Below are positions 32,219 to 40,468 of a stretch of DNA of 64,000 bases, in pieces (positions within the stretch are counted from its first letter, which is position 1; each line of letters starts with the position of its first letter). Below the pieces are notes generated by a model. It was given only the letters and a program-made list of their open reading frames with translations. It was not told the origin of the DNA and made no database searches. Origin of the DNA: Gracilaria gracilis (lineage: Eukaryota; Rhodophyta; Florideophyceae; Gracilariales; Gracilariaceae); contig JARGSG010000012.1 of the NCBI GenBank assembly GCA_030374805.1, positions 868,001-932,000 on the forward strand, read 5' to 3'. Made by a program: the position numbers and the translations under genes.

Positions 32219-32488
32219 ATGCAAGATTTTCATAAACGAGCATCCGCCTCAAGATTGCGGTATCTTTCAATGCTGAGGTCCTTGGCCGGAAAGGGTCCTG
32301 TACGTCTTCATCTCTACGGCACCGATGAGCCTCGAGAGGCTTCTTCCATTTTGGCCATCAAGACAGATCCCCCAGCATTTTTGCTGAAAGACTTCCAAAC
32401 TCCTCTGGGTTGCGTAAAGTCTGCCATCGTCCGAGGCAATGATACCTATAGAATTGATGTGGAACTGAGCAAAGACAACAAAAGCTGA
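32219..32488 (+). CDS. Gemin7-like Sm-fold protein, 89 aa
   Basis: A small protein from the ATG at 32219 (MQDFHKRAS). RLRYLSMLRSLAGKGPVRLH, then EASSILAIKTDPPAFLLKDF and QTPLGCVKSAIVRGNDTYRI follow the order of the Sm-like fold in Gemin7: a helix, two strands, then the motif written LQTPIG...AILR..DI in animal Gemin7. Gemin7 pairs with Gemin6 in the SMN complex that loads Sm rings on spliceosomal snRNAs. The length is close to the conserved core of animal Gemin7. The match is by motif recall, not by search. The frame is open further upstream, but that part is palindrome repeat and unlikely to be coding. Confidence 0.55.
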   Translation: MQDFHKRASASRLRYLSMLRSLAGKGPVRLHLYGTDEPREASSILAIKTDPPAFLLKDFQTPLGCVKSAIVRGNDTYRIDVELSKDNKS

Positions 32489-32615
32489 CCTTCCTCTCGT
32501 TTTTTTCCGGCATAGTATCATCCGCACTGATCACTCCATGCTGCTTGCTGGTTTAGCATTAAATCCCTTCCCATTTTTCTGCCCAAGGATCGACACACAT
32601 CGTTTTCCCTATGTC

Positions 32616-32887
32616 ATGCCCGCGGAAGAGTCATGCCTGCGGAAGAGTCATGCCTGCGGACGAGTCATGCCTGCGGAAGAGTCATGCCGGCGGAAGAGTC
32701 ATGCCTGCGGAAGAGTCATGCCGGCGGAAGAGTCATGCCGGCGGAAGAGTCATGCCGGCGGAAGAGTCATGCCGGCGGAAGAGTCATGCCGGCGGAAGAG
32801 TCATGCCGGCGGAAGAGTCATGCCGGCGGAAGAGTCATGCCGGCGGAAGAGTCATGCCGGCGGAAGAGTCATGCCGGCGGAAGAGTC
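32616..32887. repeat. minisatellite, 16 copies of a 17-bp unit
   Basis: Sixteen exact-length copies of ATGCCGGCGGAAGAGTC fill 272 bp. Copies 7-16 and copy 5 are identical; copies 1-4 and 6 carry C or T at the sixth position, and copy 3 has one further change (GGACGAG). Homogeneity rises toward the right end, as expected from recent expansion. Because 17 is not a multiple of three and no frame contains a stop, all three plus frames stay open. On the minus strand the unit contains TGA, which gives the stop codon of the neighbouring gene. Confidence 0.97.
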
Positions 32888-34007
32888 ATGCCTTGTGCGT
32901 GGCAATGACTATCCTGTACTTCAGAAGTTCTTCAGCGGAGACTACCCCGGTTTTGGAAAGGTGAACCAGAACTCGCTTAAGCTTTTGGTTTTCATTTCGC
33001 ATCACCTTAAACTTTGCCTCCAACATCTTTTGACTCAGACCTGCTTTCCCTCGACACCGTTCTACCGCTTGCCGACCCAGACGACGTTTTTCTTCCGTTT
33101 TTCTTCGTCTCTCATTTTGGCGTCGTTGGTGCTCCATTTTCATGAGCTCTTTTTGTCTCTCTTCTTCAGGAAGGTGCAGTAAGTCTTTCATTATTTTTTG
33201 CACACGAAAGCTTTCCTCCGCTCTTCGTCTCAGGAGTGTGCGTCGACGGGCTATCGCGCGCCGTCGAGCTCTAGCGTTTTTCCGTTCAGAAGAATTTTCT
33301 GCACAGCTTGTTAAATCGACTTTCAACATGTGTGGAGGGAGTTCTTGCCCACGATGGGTTTCCGAGGCTAGCTGTGCGTTTCGGAAGGGAGCGAACTCAA
33401 GACTCTGTGCTTGTATCGCGAACTCACTTGTCCCATCCAAAAGATGCTCTAGTGCTTCTAAATGGCCTGTGGTATTGTTCTCGTTTCCAATTCCATTTCT
33501 GGCCTTTGCGCTTCTCAAGTATTCAGTAGTGTTGGAGACCCCACAAGCACTTTTCTGTTGCCAACTGTTGTCGCAGAAAGTTGCATTGATATCGTCAATA
33601 GATTTGACAAAGTCCAGGACGTTACTATTACCTACAACGGGCACAAAAGAAGTGTTCGACTCGGACATCAGCTCTTCCAGCTTTTCTGATGAAATTGAAT
33701 CTCTGTCCTGCGCATCATTAAGAAGATCAAGTTCTGCTCGGAGGACAGAACCAGGTGAAGCATTTCTCACTTCAAAACCAGTTTTTGGGTGATGAACGCT
33801 TTTGATAAGAACTGAAGAATGAATTTGTTCGTTGTTGACGTCTTGGACGGAAGATACGGTATGCTCGTCACAGTTCTGAGCAAGAGCGTCGAGGACCTTC
33901 CTGGCGAGGATGGCTGCTTCCCGAGCAGTACGGACATGTGTGTCTATCTCATTCTTGTCGTCTCTCGACTGAGTCTTGTCAACAGAGTTGGTTTCTTGGT
34001 CCATCAT
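32886..34007 (-). CDS. basic coiled-coil protein (bZIP-like C-terminus), 373 aa
   Basis: From the ATG at 34007 the first 230 residues are acidic and Ser/Asn-rich, without a domain. The C-terminal third is strongly basic and helical: RKNARARRRAIARRRTLLRR, then LPEEERQKELMKMEHQRRQN, then RRRKTEEKRRLGRQAVERCR and a hydrophobic heptad stretch EAKFKVMRNENQKLKRVLVH. This resembles a bZIP-type DNA-binding region and dimer helix, but the canonical N-x7-R is not exact, so transcription factor is only a suggestion; an RNA-binding or structural role is possible. The stop codon lies in the last copy of the 17-bp minisatellite, so the array forms its 3' untranslated region. Convergent with the Gemin7-like gene. 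Confidence 0.65.
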   Translation of the reverse strand: MMDQETNSVDKTQSRDDKNEIDTHVRTAREAAILARKVLDALAQNCDEHTVSSVQDVNNEQIHSSVLIKSVHHPKTGFEVRNASPGSVLRAELDLLNDAQDRDSISSEKLEELMSESNTSFVPVVGNSNVLDFVKSIDDINATFCDNSWQQKSACGVSNTTEYLRSAKARNGIGNENNTTGHLEALEHLLDGTSEFAIQAQSLEFAPFRNAQLASETHRGQELPPHMLKVDLTSCAENSSERKNARARRRAIARRRTLLRRRAEESFRVQKIMKDLLHLPEEERQKELMKMEHQRRQNERRRKTEEKRRLGRQAVERCRGKAGLSQKMLEAKFKVMRNENQKLKRVLVHLSKTGVVSAEELLKYRIVIATHKA

Positions 34008-34712
34008 GTTATTTTGTTCGTGTCCTTCGAACGGAAGGCGATTCCTGTTACCTGGAGAAGAATAATGTTCTGGTCGTGCACATGATCCGAAATAGGTGTT
34101 GAAGACATCACAAATGGTGACCCAAAATCGCTCGGAGGCGATGGTAGAGGTTCAACGTTAGAAAACGGCCAAGTTCCAAGTGTTCAAATTCGGATTCGTC
34201 TATCGTGTTGAACATATTAAGAGATGGGTGAATCTTACTTGTTTGGTAGAAGTCTGTTGTTGTTTATCATAAACGCGGATCTTCCACGATTATTCAAAGC
34301 GATTACAAAGGATTGTTGTGAGTTTTGATGCCGAACAAACATGAAAGTGTCTGACCTGAGATGTCTGGTCTGGAGTACGAGAGCCGCAAACTGTATCTAA
34401 AATGCTTTTACACATCTAACGTCCGTTTCTCAGGACTTCTTCTGAATTGCCGTTTGATTCATTGTTATTGTTTATTCCATCATGCTTTGGGTTTGTGCCA
34501 CTGAACCGAAAATATTCTATGGTGATGATAACGGTAACTTGTCACTATTTTCTTCAAGATCATCAAGCTGGGCATGGTTACGCTGTTAGCACTGTACTCA
34601 GCTATTGACGTAAGATGGGAAGTTCCTACCCAAACTTACAATCGACGGAACGTAAATTTCCGCGATCAAGAAGACTGCGCCGAACAAAACCATATTGGAC
34701 TGCTTGCGGCTC
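34008..34712. other. intergenic, nothing recognised
   Basis: Between the start of the basic coiled-coil gene and the 3' end of the FkbM gene. No repeat, RNA or coding signature seen. Confidence 0.5.
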
Positions 34713-35591
34713 TTATCTCGGTCGGCCCCATTCGACATCCTTGTGAACGAAGATAGCATCTTCGGACAGCTTTCCGTTTTTCTCACCGTCTGGGTAATGT
34801 CGCTTGTATCCCTTTGTTTCCATAAAGGTCTGAATCGGCTCCAGCGTCGCAGATGTGGTTTCAATGGTCATGACACTGATTTTAATGCGATCCCAATCAA
34901 TTCCCTTCAGAACGTTTAGCTCATGGCCTTCAACATCCAGACTCAGGTAATCGACAAGTTTCAGCTTGTGTTTCTTTCCAGCTTCCGTCAACGTCGTGCA
35001 AACCTGCCTCACAAGAGGTGGGCGTATGCCACGGGTTTTCCAGGATTCCCGGTTCTTGTTTGTATCCCAAACTCCTGACATACCTGAGTATAAAGCGAAG
35101 TTGACGGATTTTCCGTCAACTCCCGACAGACAAGTTGGTAGAATGGCACAAGTTCTATACTTGTATAAACCGGATAAGAACGTGGGATTTGCTTCCACGC
35201 ACAAACCTGACCATCCTAGACAAGCATCGAAGAAATAGGTGTTGCTCATGCTGATTGGTTCATTCGCCGCGATGTCAAGGTAGATACCACGACGAGTCAA
35301 TCGATGAAAATGATTCACATAGAGGTAATAGTCCTGCTTCGATTGTGAAAAGAATGTGGGCTTGCCGTCAGCGCAAAGCTTTGTGACAGGGTCCATCTCG
35401 CAATCTGCAGGTTTGGGACGAGGGTCCTTAAGCAGAGCTCGGCAGAAAGACGGCGTCTTTGAGAAGTGCCATGGGGTTTGCACTGGGAGAGCTGAAGGAG
35501 GAGGGATGTTGGCTGATGGAATTGCCTGGACGACTTGAATGCTTGCAATAGAAAGAGCACACAAAACGACAAGGAATGGTTTGACCTCCAT
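34713..35591 (-). CDS. exported FkbM-family methyltransferase, 292 aa
   Basis: The ATG at 35591 starts a clear secretory leader (MEVKPFLVVLCALSIASIQV, cleavage likely after VQA). The mature part has the FkbM pattern: FFSQSKQDYYLYVNHF, then GIYLDIAANEP (SAM-binding motif I), GLCVEANPTFL (motif II with the acidic ribose-binding residue) and DYLSLDVEGHELNVLKGIDW (DVEG motif). FkbM proteins O-methylate sugars, lipids or small molecules. The leader suggests the Golgi or secretory pathway, so a polysaccharide is a plausible substrate; this is inference. Cysteines in the first 100 residues would fit a lumenal protein. A TATA box stands 62 bp upstream. Confidence 0.88.
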   Translation of the reverse strand: MEVKPFLVVLCALSIASIQVVQAIPSANIPPPSALPVQTPWHFSKTPSFCRALLKDPRPKPADCEMDPVTKLCADGKPTFFSQSKQDYYLYVNHFHRLTRRGIYLDIAANEPISMSNTYFFDACLGWSGLCVEANPTFLSGLYKYRTCAILPTCLSGVDGKSVNFALYSGMSGVWDTNKNRESWKTRGIRPPLVRQVCTTLTEAGKKHKLKLVDYLSLDVEGHELNVLKGIDWDRIKISVMTIETTSATLEPIQTFMETKGYKRHYPDGEKNGKLSEDAIFVHKDVEWGRPR

Positions 35592-35652
35592 GGTGATGGT
35601 CTTCACGAACTAGGCGAAGCCGCATGAGCTGCGCATGGGTCTAAGTGAGCCG

Positions 35653-35659
35653 TTTTATA
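35653..35659 (-). promoter_or_regulatory. TATA box of the FkbM gene
   Basis: The minus strand reads CTATAAAACGG, 62 bp from the ATG at 35591. Confidence 0.65.
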
Positions 35660-36305
35660 GATAAGAAGAGTTTGCAGAGAACCTCGTCCATTTGAAATTG
35701 GTCGCGTGAGGAGTGTAGGCACCAGCACCTAATTGTCACTAACCTTGAACAAATGATTGAAAGATATGGTCCCATGGCCGTTCTTCTACAGTCTTCACGG
35801 GGCTTGGTTGGACAGCGTCTAGTTGATGCTACCGTGCGTAAAGCTTTGCATAAACAGAACAACAGACTTGATGATTCTAAGCATGGTCATTCTCTTGCAA
35901 CCAGGGCACGGCGCTGTATAATACCGGTGGCTCCTGAGCGTATCTAACGAGTGCAAGAGAGAAAACGGGGAGCATTCCGCGTCAATGGCCACAGATACAA
36001 TTCCAAACCTGAATGAGCGGAATGAAAGAAAGAAGTGTCTAGCAATTCCATGAACAAAATTCATGGATGTAAGGCTGCGAAATGACGTCACAGACTTGTC
36101 ACGACCTTCCAGCTCAAGCCGACCCTCAACGCTCCGCGTCTCCATAACATCGGCCGCTTGAAGCGCGATGCCACGGCTCCAGTTCATAGGGCCGGGACTG
36201 GAGCTTTGCCGTGCATCGCCTGCTGACCTTCTGCGACAGCGCCAACCCAACTTGTCGCGTGCAGTGTGTGTTCAAACGGGCGTAGGCCGTCGTTCCAATT
36301 TTTCA
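35660..36305. other. divergent spacer, FkbM / lipase
   Basis: No gene supported. The lipase frame is open from 36168 and could add 46 residues rich in Arg and Ser if that first ATG is used. Confidence 0.45.
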
Positions 36306-37427
36306 ATGACTGAGCGACCAAGCGGTCGTTACGACGTCTCGGTAGCCGACGTACTTGTACCTCCTTTACGGGCACGGGTATATTATCCGACGACCAATTC
36401 GTCAGCTAGTGCTCTACGAGCGCCGTGGCTAGCGCCGTCCAACGAATTTCCGCACGAGGTTGTAACGAATGCGTTGCGATTCGTGCGCGTTCCGCTTGCT
36501 CAAGTATTCGGCGTGCCCCTTCACACTGTAGCAAGCAGGACACTGCCGGCTTCGTATGGAGCGCCATTGGTTCCGTCGCAAAAGCTGCCCAAGCTACCCG
36601 TGCACATATTTTCACATGGACTAGGAGGGGCAACCGGTGGATACAACCATGTTTGTATGGAGATTGCATCGCATGGGGGAATCGTTTTTGCTCCGGAACA
36701 TTCGGATGGTAGCGCGTTTGTGGCCAAAGTAGATGGCGAACGGGTGGAATATACAAGATACAATCCACTGTCTCACGGCGCTTCTGAGCTGGAATTCAGG
36801 GAGAATCAGCTGCAAACTAGGGTATCGGACCTTGAACAGACTTTGAAGAACATTCATAGCATTAACGTTGGAGAAAGTAGTCTGCAAGCTGTGGACGGAG
36901 CGCCAAAAGCTCCAATACTAACTGGAAGATTAGATGTGAGCAATGTTCACGTGTGCGGGCACTCGTTCGGGGGAGCAACTGTATTGGCGTTTTCCAGGCG
37001 CACAGCGGTGAACTCGGTGATTTGCCTGGACGCATGGATGCGCTCTCTAACACGAAAGGTAACGGACTTGGACGTGGGACAGGCAAAGTTGCTGTTTGTG
37101 GATCAGGGGTTGTCCAATATGCGCGAGAGCATATCGGCCAGAGAGGGGTTGCCTCGCATGTCTGGAGGTGGAACATGTGATGCGGTTGTGATCGAAGGAG
37201 CGTCTCACAACAACTCATCAGATTTTGCGCTGAGGCTTCCGAGGTGGGTGGCGGTTGCCAGCGGGATGACGAGGCGGCATAGTGATCCGCTGAAACTGCT
37301 CGAACAGCAGGCGCTGGTGGTGAAGGAATTCCTGAACGGGGATTGGAGGTCTTTCAGGGAGCGCGTGAGGGAGGGTGACGTTGACGGCATAGGAATAGCG
37401 CCGCTGGGGCGGGCGAGGTGCATCTAG
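36306..37427 (+). CDS. PAF-acetylhydrolase-like lipase, 373 aa
   Basis: An alpha/beta hydrolase of the platelet-activating-factor acetylhydrolase II type. PVHIFSHGLGGATGGYN forms the oxyanion strand-loop, and FAPEHSDGSAF follows. VCGHSFGGAT carries the nucleophile Ser at about residue 220, LDAWM the Asp at about 242, and EGASHNNSSDF the His at about 301, which completes the triad in family spacing. Such enzymes release short or oxidised acyl chains from phospholipids. I took the ATG at 36306 (MTERPSGRYDV), just before the conserved start; an upstream in-frame ATG at 36168 would add a basic 46-aa extension that could be a targeting peptide. It is followed on the same strand by the IPMDH gene after 367 bp. 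Confidence 0.9.
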   Translation: MTERPSGRYDVSVADVLVPPLRARVYYPTTNSSASALRAPWLAPSNEFPHEVVTNALRFVRVPLAQVFGVPLHTVASRTLPASYGAPLVPSQKLPKLPVHIFSHGLGGATGGYNHVCMEIASHGGIVFAPEHSDGSAFVAKVDGERVEYTRYNPLSHGASELEFRENQLQTRVSDLEQTLKNIHSINVGESSLQAVDGAPKAPILTGRLDVSNVHVCGHSFGGATVLAFSRRTAVNSVICLDAWMRSLTRKVTDLDVGQAKLLFVDQGLSNMRESISAREGLPRMSGGGTCDAVVIEGASHNNSSDFALRLPRWVAVASGMTRRHSDPLKLLEQQALVVKEFLNGDWRSFRERVREGDVDGIGIAPLGRARCI

Positions 37428-37794
37428 AACAAGTGCAAGCTGCGGAATGATGAGCTGGCGGCGGGGAAAGGGATAAAGGGATGGACATAAACGCTCGCGG
37501 CGGGCGAACAGCGTGTTTAGTCTTCGCCTTCCACCCGGTGGACTGCGTGGAACGCGATATCCGGCGCAGCTCTGTCAACACGTGCACAAAAAAATCTGCC
37601 GCGTTGAAACGCGCAATGCGTCGCGCGCTCCAAACCAAAACCGCCGCGACCTCCACGGCACTGCGCCGCCACGCCACGCCACGATCACCTAATTCGCTTC
37701 TTCTAGATAAACTTACCCAACTGCCACATTCAGCTGCGTCTGAACCCATCTCGCGCGCTCCGTCCTTCCTCGCCTTCTGTGCCACTGCTCTGCG
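37428..37794 (+). other. spacer and promoter of the IPMDH gene
   Basis: GC-rich; the upstream 300 bp contain no TATAAAA. Nothing else recognised. Confidence 0.45.
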
Positions 37795-39003
37795 ATGGTC
37801 GCCTTCGTCACCCATGCATTGTCAGTAGCTGGCGCGCGTCCGCGCCCTTCCCGCGTTTGCCCGCGCATGGGCCCCGTCAAGGGATCGTCGCAGAATCCTT
37901 ATCAGATAGCAGTGTTGCCTGGCGATGGTGCGGGCCCCGCCGTGGCTACGGCGGCCGTGCGCGTGCTGGAGGAGCTCACTACCTACGCCGAGATCCACTT
38001 CGATTTCAGGTATGGCGATTACGGCGCTGATGCGTACGAGAAGTGCGGTAAACTGGTCACGCCGGAGACCGTGCAGATTTGTCGCGAATCTGATGCTGTC
38101 TTGCGAAGCTACCAGGGTTTTGAAAGAGGTGTTGGAAAGGATGGAAGTGCCCATTTGCAGCTCAGGGATGAGCTTGGTTTGTTTGCTCAGTTCCGACCTG
38201 TTATTATTTATCCGGCTCTGGCTTCGCAAAGCACGCTCAGGAAGGAGGTTGTCAGCGCTGTGGACATCATGCTCGTGAGAGAAATTTCGGCCGGTGCGCT
38301 CGGAGCGGAAAGCATCACAGAAGAAGAGAGTGAAGTGAGTGAGATTCGCTACTCCAAAGGTCAGATCTCTGCAATTGCAAACGCCGCACTGCAGGTTGCT
38401 CTGCAACGAAATGGAAACATTCTCAACGTTGACAAGGCAGATGCATTGTCAATCTCAAGGTTTTGGAGAAGAATCGTGCACGAGACCATCGAACGCGAGG
38501 CCAAAGGGAACGACGGCATTTTGCTCACCGACATGTACGTTGATGACTTTGTCAGGGAAGTTATACTACGTCCCGGAGATTTTGATGTAGTGGTCACAAG
38601 TAATCTTTTCGGTGACATTCTTGCTGAGGTTATTGCCGCTCTGGCAGGACCTTCTCGATATTCTCCAAGTTTTTGGGTCAATCGCGAGGGACTTGGCGTA
38701 TATGGCCCGGGTGATATTTACAATGCTTCTGCATATCCAGATAAGAATGTGGAGGCCTCTCCCATTGCATTGATAAGGTCTGCGAGTATGATGCTTAAGT
38801 ACGCTCTGGAAGAACCTGCAGCTGCGGGTATTATACAGCAGGCGTTAAGAACGAGTATGGAAGAGATTGTTGGAACTTCGGCCTCGAACGGAAATGGACA
38901 TCCTATAGTGGGAACCTCAGAATCCACTGATATAGTAACCAGGAGTATGCAATTGATGAGGCAATATGAACAGGTTTGTGATCCGACTGAGTGTGGAGAA
39001 TAG
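37795..39003 (+). CDS. isopropylmalate dehydrogenase-like protein, divergent active site
   Basis: A 402-aa member of the isocitrate/isopropylmalate dehydrogenase family. The first 35 residues are Arg/Ser/Pro-rich and lack acidic residues, like a plastid or mitochondrial leader. QIAVLPGDGAGPAV, LQLRDELGLFAQFRPVIIYP, LVREISAGAL, NVDKADALSISRFWRRIVHE (catalytic Lys) and DFDVVVTSNLFGDILAEVIA are in order and match IPMDH better than IDH. Two positions are odd. The second metal Asp in GDILSDE is replaced in GDILAEV. The NAD-binding HGSAPDIAG loop has become YGPGDIYNAS. The canonical role is step three of leucine synthesis; whether this copy still does that is open. Convergent with ERG28. Confidence 0.85.
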   Translation: MVAFVTHALSVAGARPRPSRVCPRMGPVKGSSQNPYQIAVLPGDGAGPAVATAAVRVLEELTTYAEIHFDFRYGDYGADAYEKCGKLVTPETVQICRESDAVLRSYQGFERGVGKDGSAHLQLRDELGLFAQFRPVIIYPALASQSTLRKEVVSAVDIMLVREISAGALGAESITEEESEVSEIRYSKGQISAIANAALQVALQRNGNILNVDKADALSISRFWRRIVHETIEREAKGNDGILLTDMYVDDFVREVILRPGDFDVVVTSNLFGDILAEVIAALAGPSRYSPSFWVNREGLGVYGPGDIYNASAYPDKNVEASPIALIRSASMMLKYALEEPAAAGIIQQALRTSMEEIVGTSASNGNGHPIVGTSESTDIVTRSMQLMRQYEQVCDPTECGE

Positions 39004-39238
39004 TTATTTGTTGGGTGCACTTCCATGTGTAACATGGTACGGGCGATTAACCGACAGAACACCTCTCGCAGGGCTGGAGAACAAATGGTTGTTTCTTGGG
39101 TTGCCAAATCGATTGGTCGCTGTGCTTTTATTCTCTGCCTGAAAGGTATTGCTGTAAAGTGACAGGAAGTGTCGTTTATCGAAGCACCGTGCCGTTTTGC
39201 GCGCGTCGCGGATGTTGTAGATTTTATCACAATCGTTG

Positions 39239-39652
39239 TTAGGATTCGATGAGTCCAAAAACCACAGCGGCGAACCATAAGATGCTAAAACCTGCCACCA
39301 GTAGCGGTGCAAAACCCCCTGGTCTCAGCGAAGCGGTTCGGTATACAAAGATTTCAAGAACGAAGTGCCATAATGCGATTATATAGGTTGCGAAAGCCAG
39401 CCAAAAAACAATAGTCTCTTGTCCTCGTTGATGCGCGAAGAAGAAACCCATTCTAATGGCGGTCGAAGTTAGAAGCCAGGTCGCGTACATCCGCGCAAAT
39501 GCAGGATCAGCAGTCGATGGAACCCGATTGTATAGGGTCTTGTGCGGTGAGAGCGGCTTAAGATATGCTCCGATGCTGGCAGATAGCCCAGCCACACCAG
39601 TCACCAAGACCCATATCGGCATCGGCGGGCTGTGTGGTGATAGGACAGACAT
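39239..39652 (-). CDS. ERG28: ERG28-like sterol scaffold protein, 137 aa
   Basis: A small multi-spanning ER protein. FARMYATWLLTSTAIRMGFF, then FWLAFATYIIALWHFVLEIF and VYRTASLRPGGFAPLLVAGF match the Erg28 pattern in which RT(F/Y)..WT..S...R is followed by WH/GHF..E and R.A. Four hydrophobic segments are visible. Erg28 tethers the C-4 demethylation enzymes of sterol synthesis (Erg25, Erg26, Erg27) to the ER. I chose the ATG at 39652 because it gives the family length (140-150 aa) and starts just before the first membrane segment; the frame is open 40 codons further upstream. Confidence 0.85.
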   Translation of the reverse strand: MSVLSPHSPPMPIWVLVTGVAGLSASIGAYLKPLSPHKTLYNRVPSTADPAFARMYATWLLTSTAIRMGFFFAHQRGQETIVFWLAFATYIIALWHFVLEIFVYRTASLRPGGFAPLLVAGFSILWFAAVVFGLIES

Positions 39653-40468
39653 AGCGGCCGTAATCGATGAGATCGGCAATGTGTCAAGAGCTAATGATTG
39701 ATGAGATTCGCAAGTCCTTGCAAGCACGAAAGTGAACAATCGTGATCGATGCTTACCGAGAATCCTCCTCAACCGGTACCGTTGGTACTACCAAGGATAG
39801 AACGTTACCAACTGAACCCCAGGCCAAAAAGGTACGAAGGTATAACGGTAGCCATGGGCATTCGAGGGTGGCTGTCACCCTCCCCTTTTTTTATAGTACA
39901 CGTGCCACTCTGAGGGCCTACCAACTGTACAGTATTTCGTGCGACATTCGATCCGCTCGTTGTGCTCGTCGTTGTCCTGAATCAGGACTCCTGATATCGC
40001 GCGCGGAGTGAAGGCGGTGCGCACCCGATGGACGTATTGCACGCGAAGGGAATGATGGGTGACCGATGAGCGCAACGGCGTGGACGACGCCTAGCTGAAG
40101 ACGAGGGCGGCGACAGAGCATTAGAGAGCTGCTTTCCACCGCCTTGGAAAACGGACGATGAGAGGCGTTGTATAGCGAACGATGAACGGAATTGAAGTTC
40201 CTATCGATCCAGCTCATTAATGGTCGAAACTTTGAAACGCGAGGATTGCGGTGGGAGCCCAGGAGATCACGACATATGGAGAAAATCAAAGAGGTGAGGT
40301 ATGACGTTTATGGCAGTTCGAGTTTGGGGAGGAGCGATGAAGAAACTTCATGCCCATATGAGAGTAATGGAATCGAATACTCGAGAAGAGGACAATTGCT
40401 TCTACATGTGTACTATATCTCAGAAGGGCCAAAGGTTCTTCGTAACATAATAGTGTATGCTTTGACTG
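39653..40468. other. intergenic with two palindromes
   Basis: Two members of the GGTACC palindrome family lie at 39775-39788 and 39831-39850, upstream of the ERG28 start. The minus-strand frame 39918-40289 and plus-strand frame 40192-40584 show no domain. Confidence 0.5.

Noticed and set aside
32538-33182. Long plus-strand frames with a repeated 17-residue cycle
   Set aside because: They are made by the 17-bp minisatellite, which is open in all three frames, and then run antisense to the basic coiled-coil gene.
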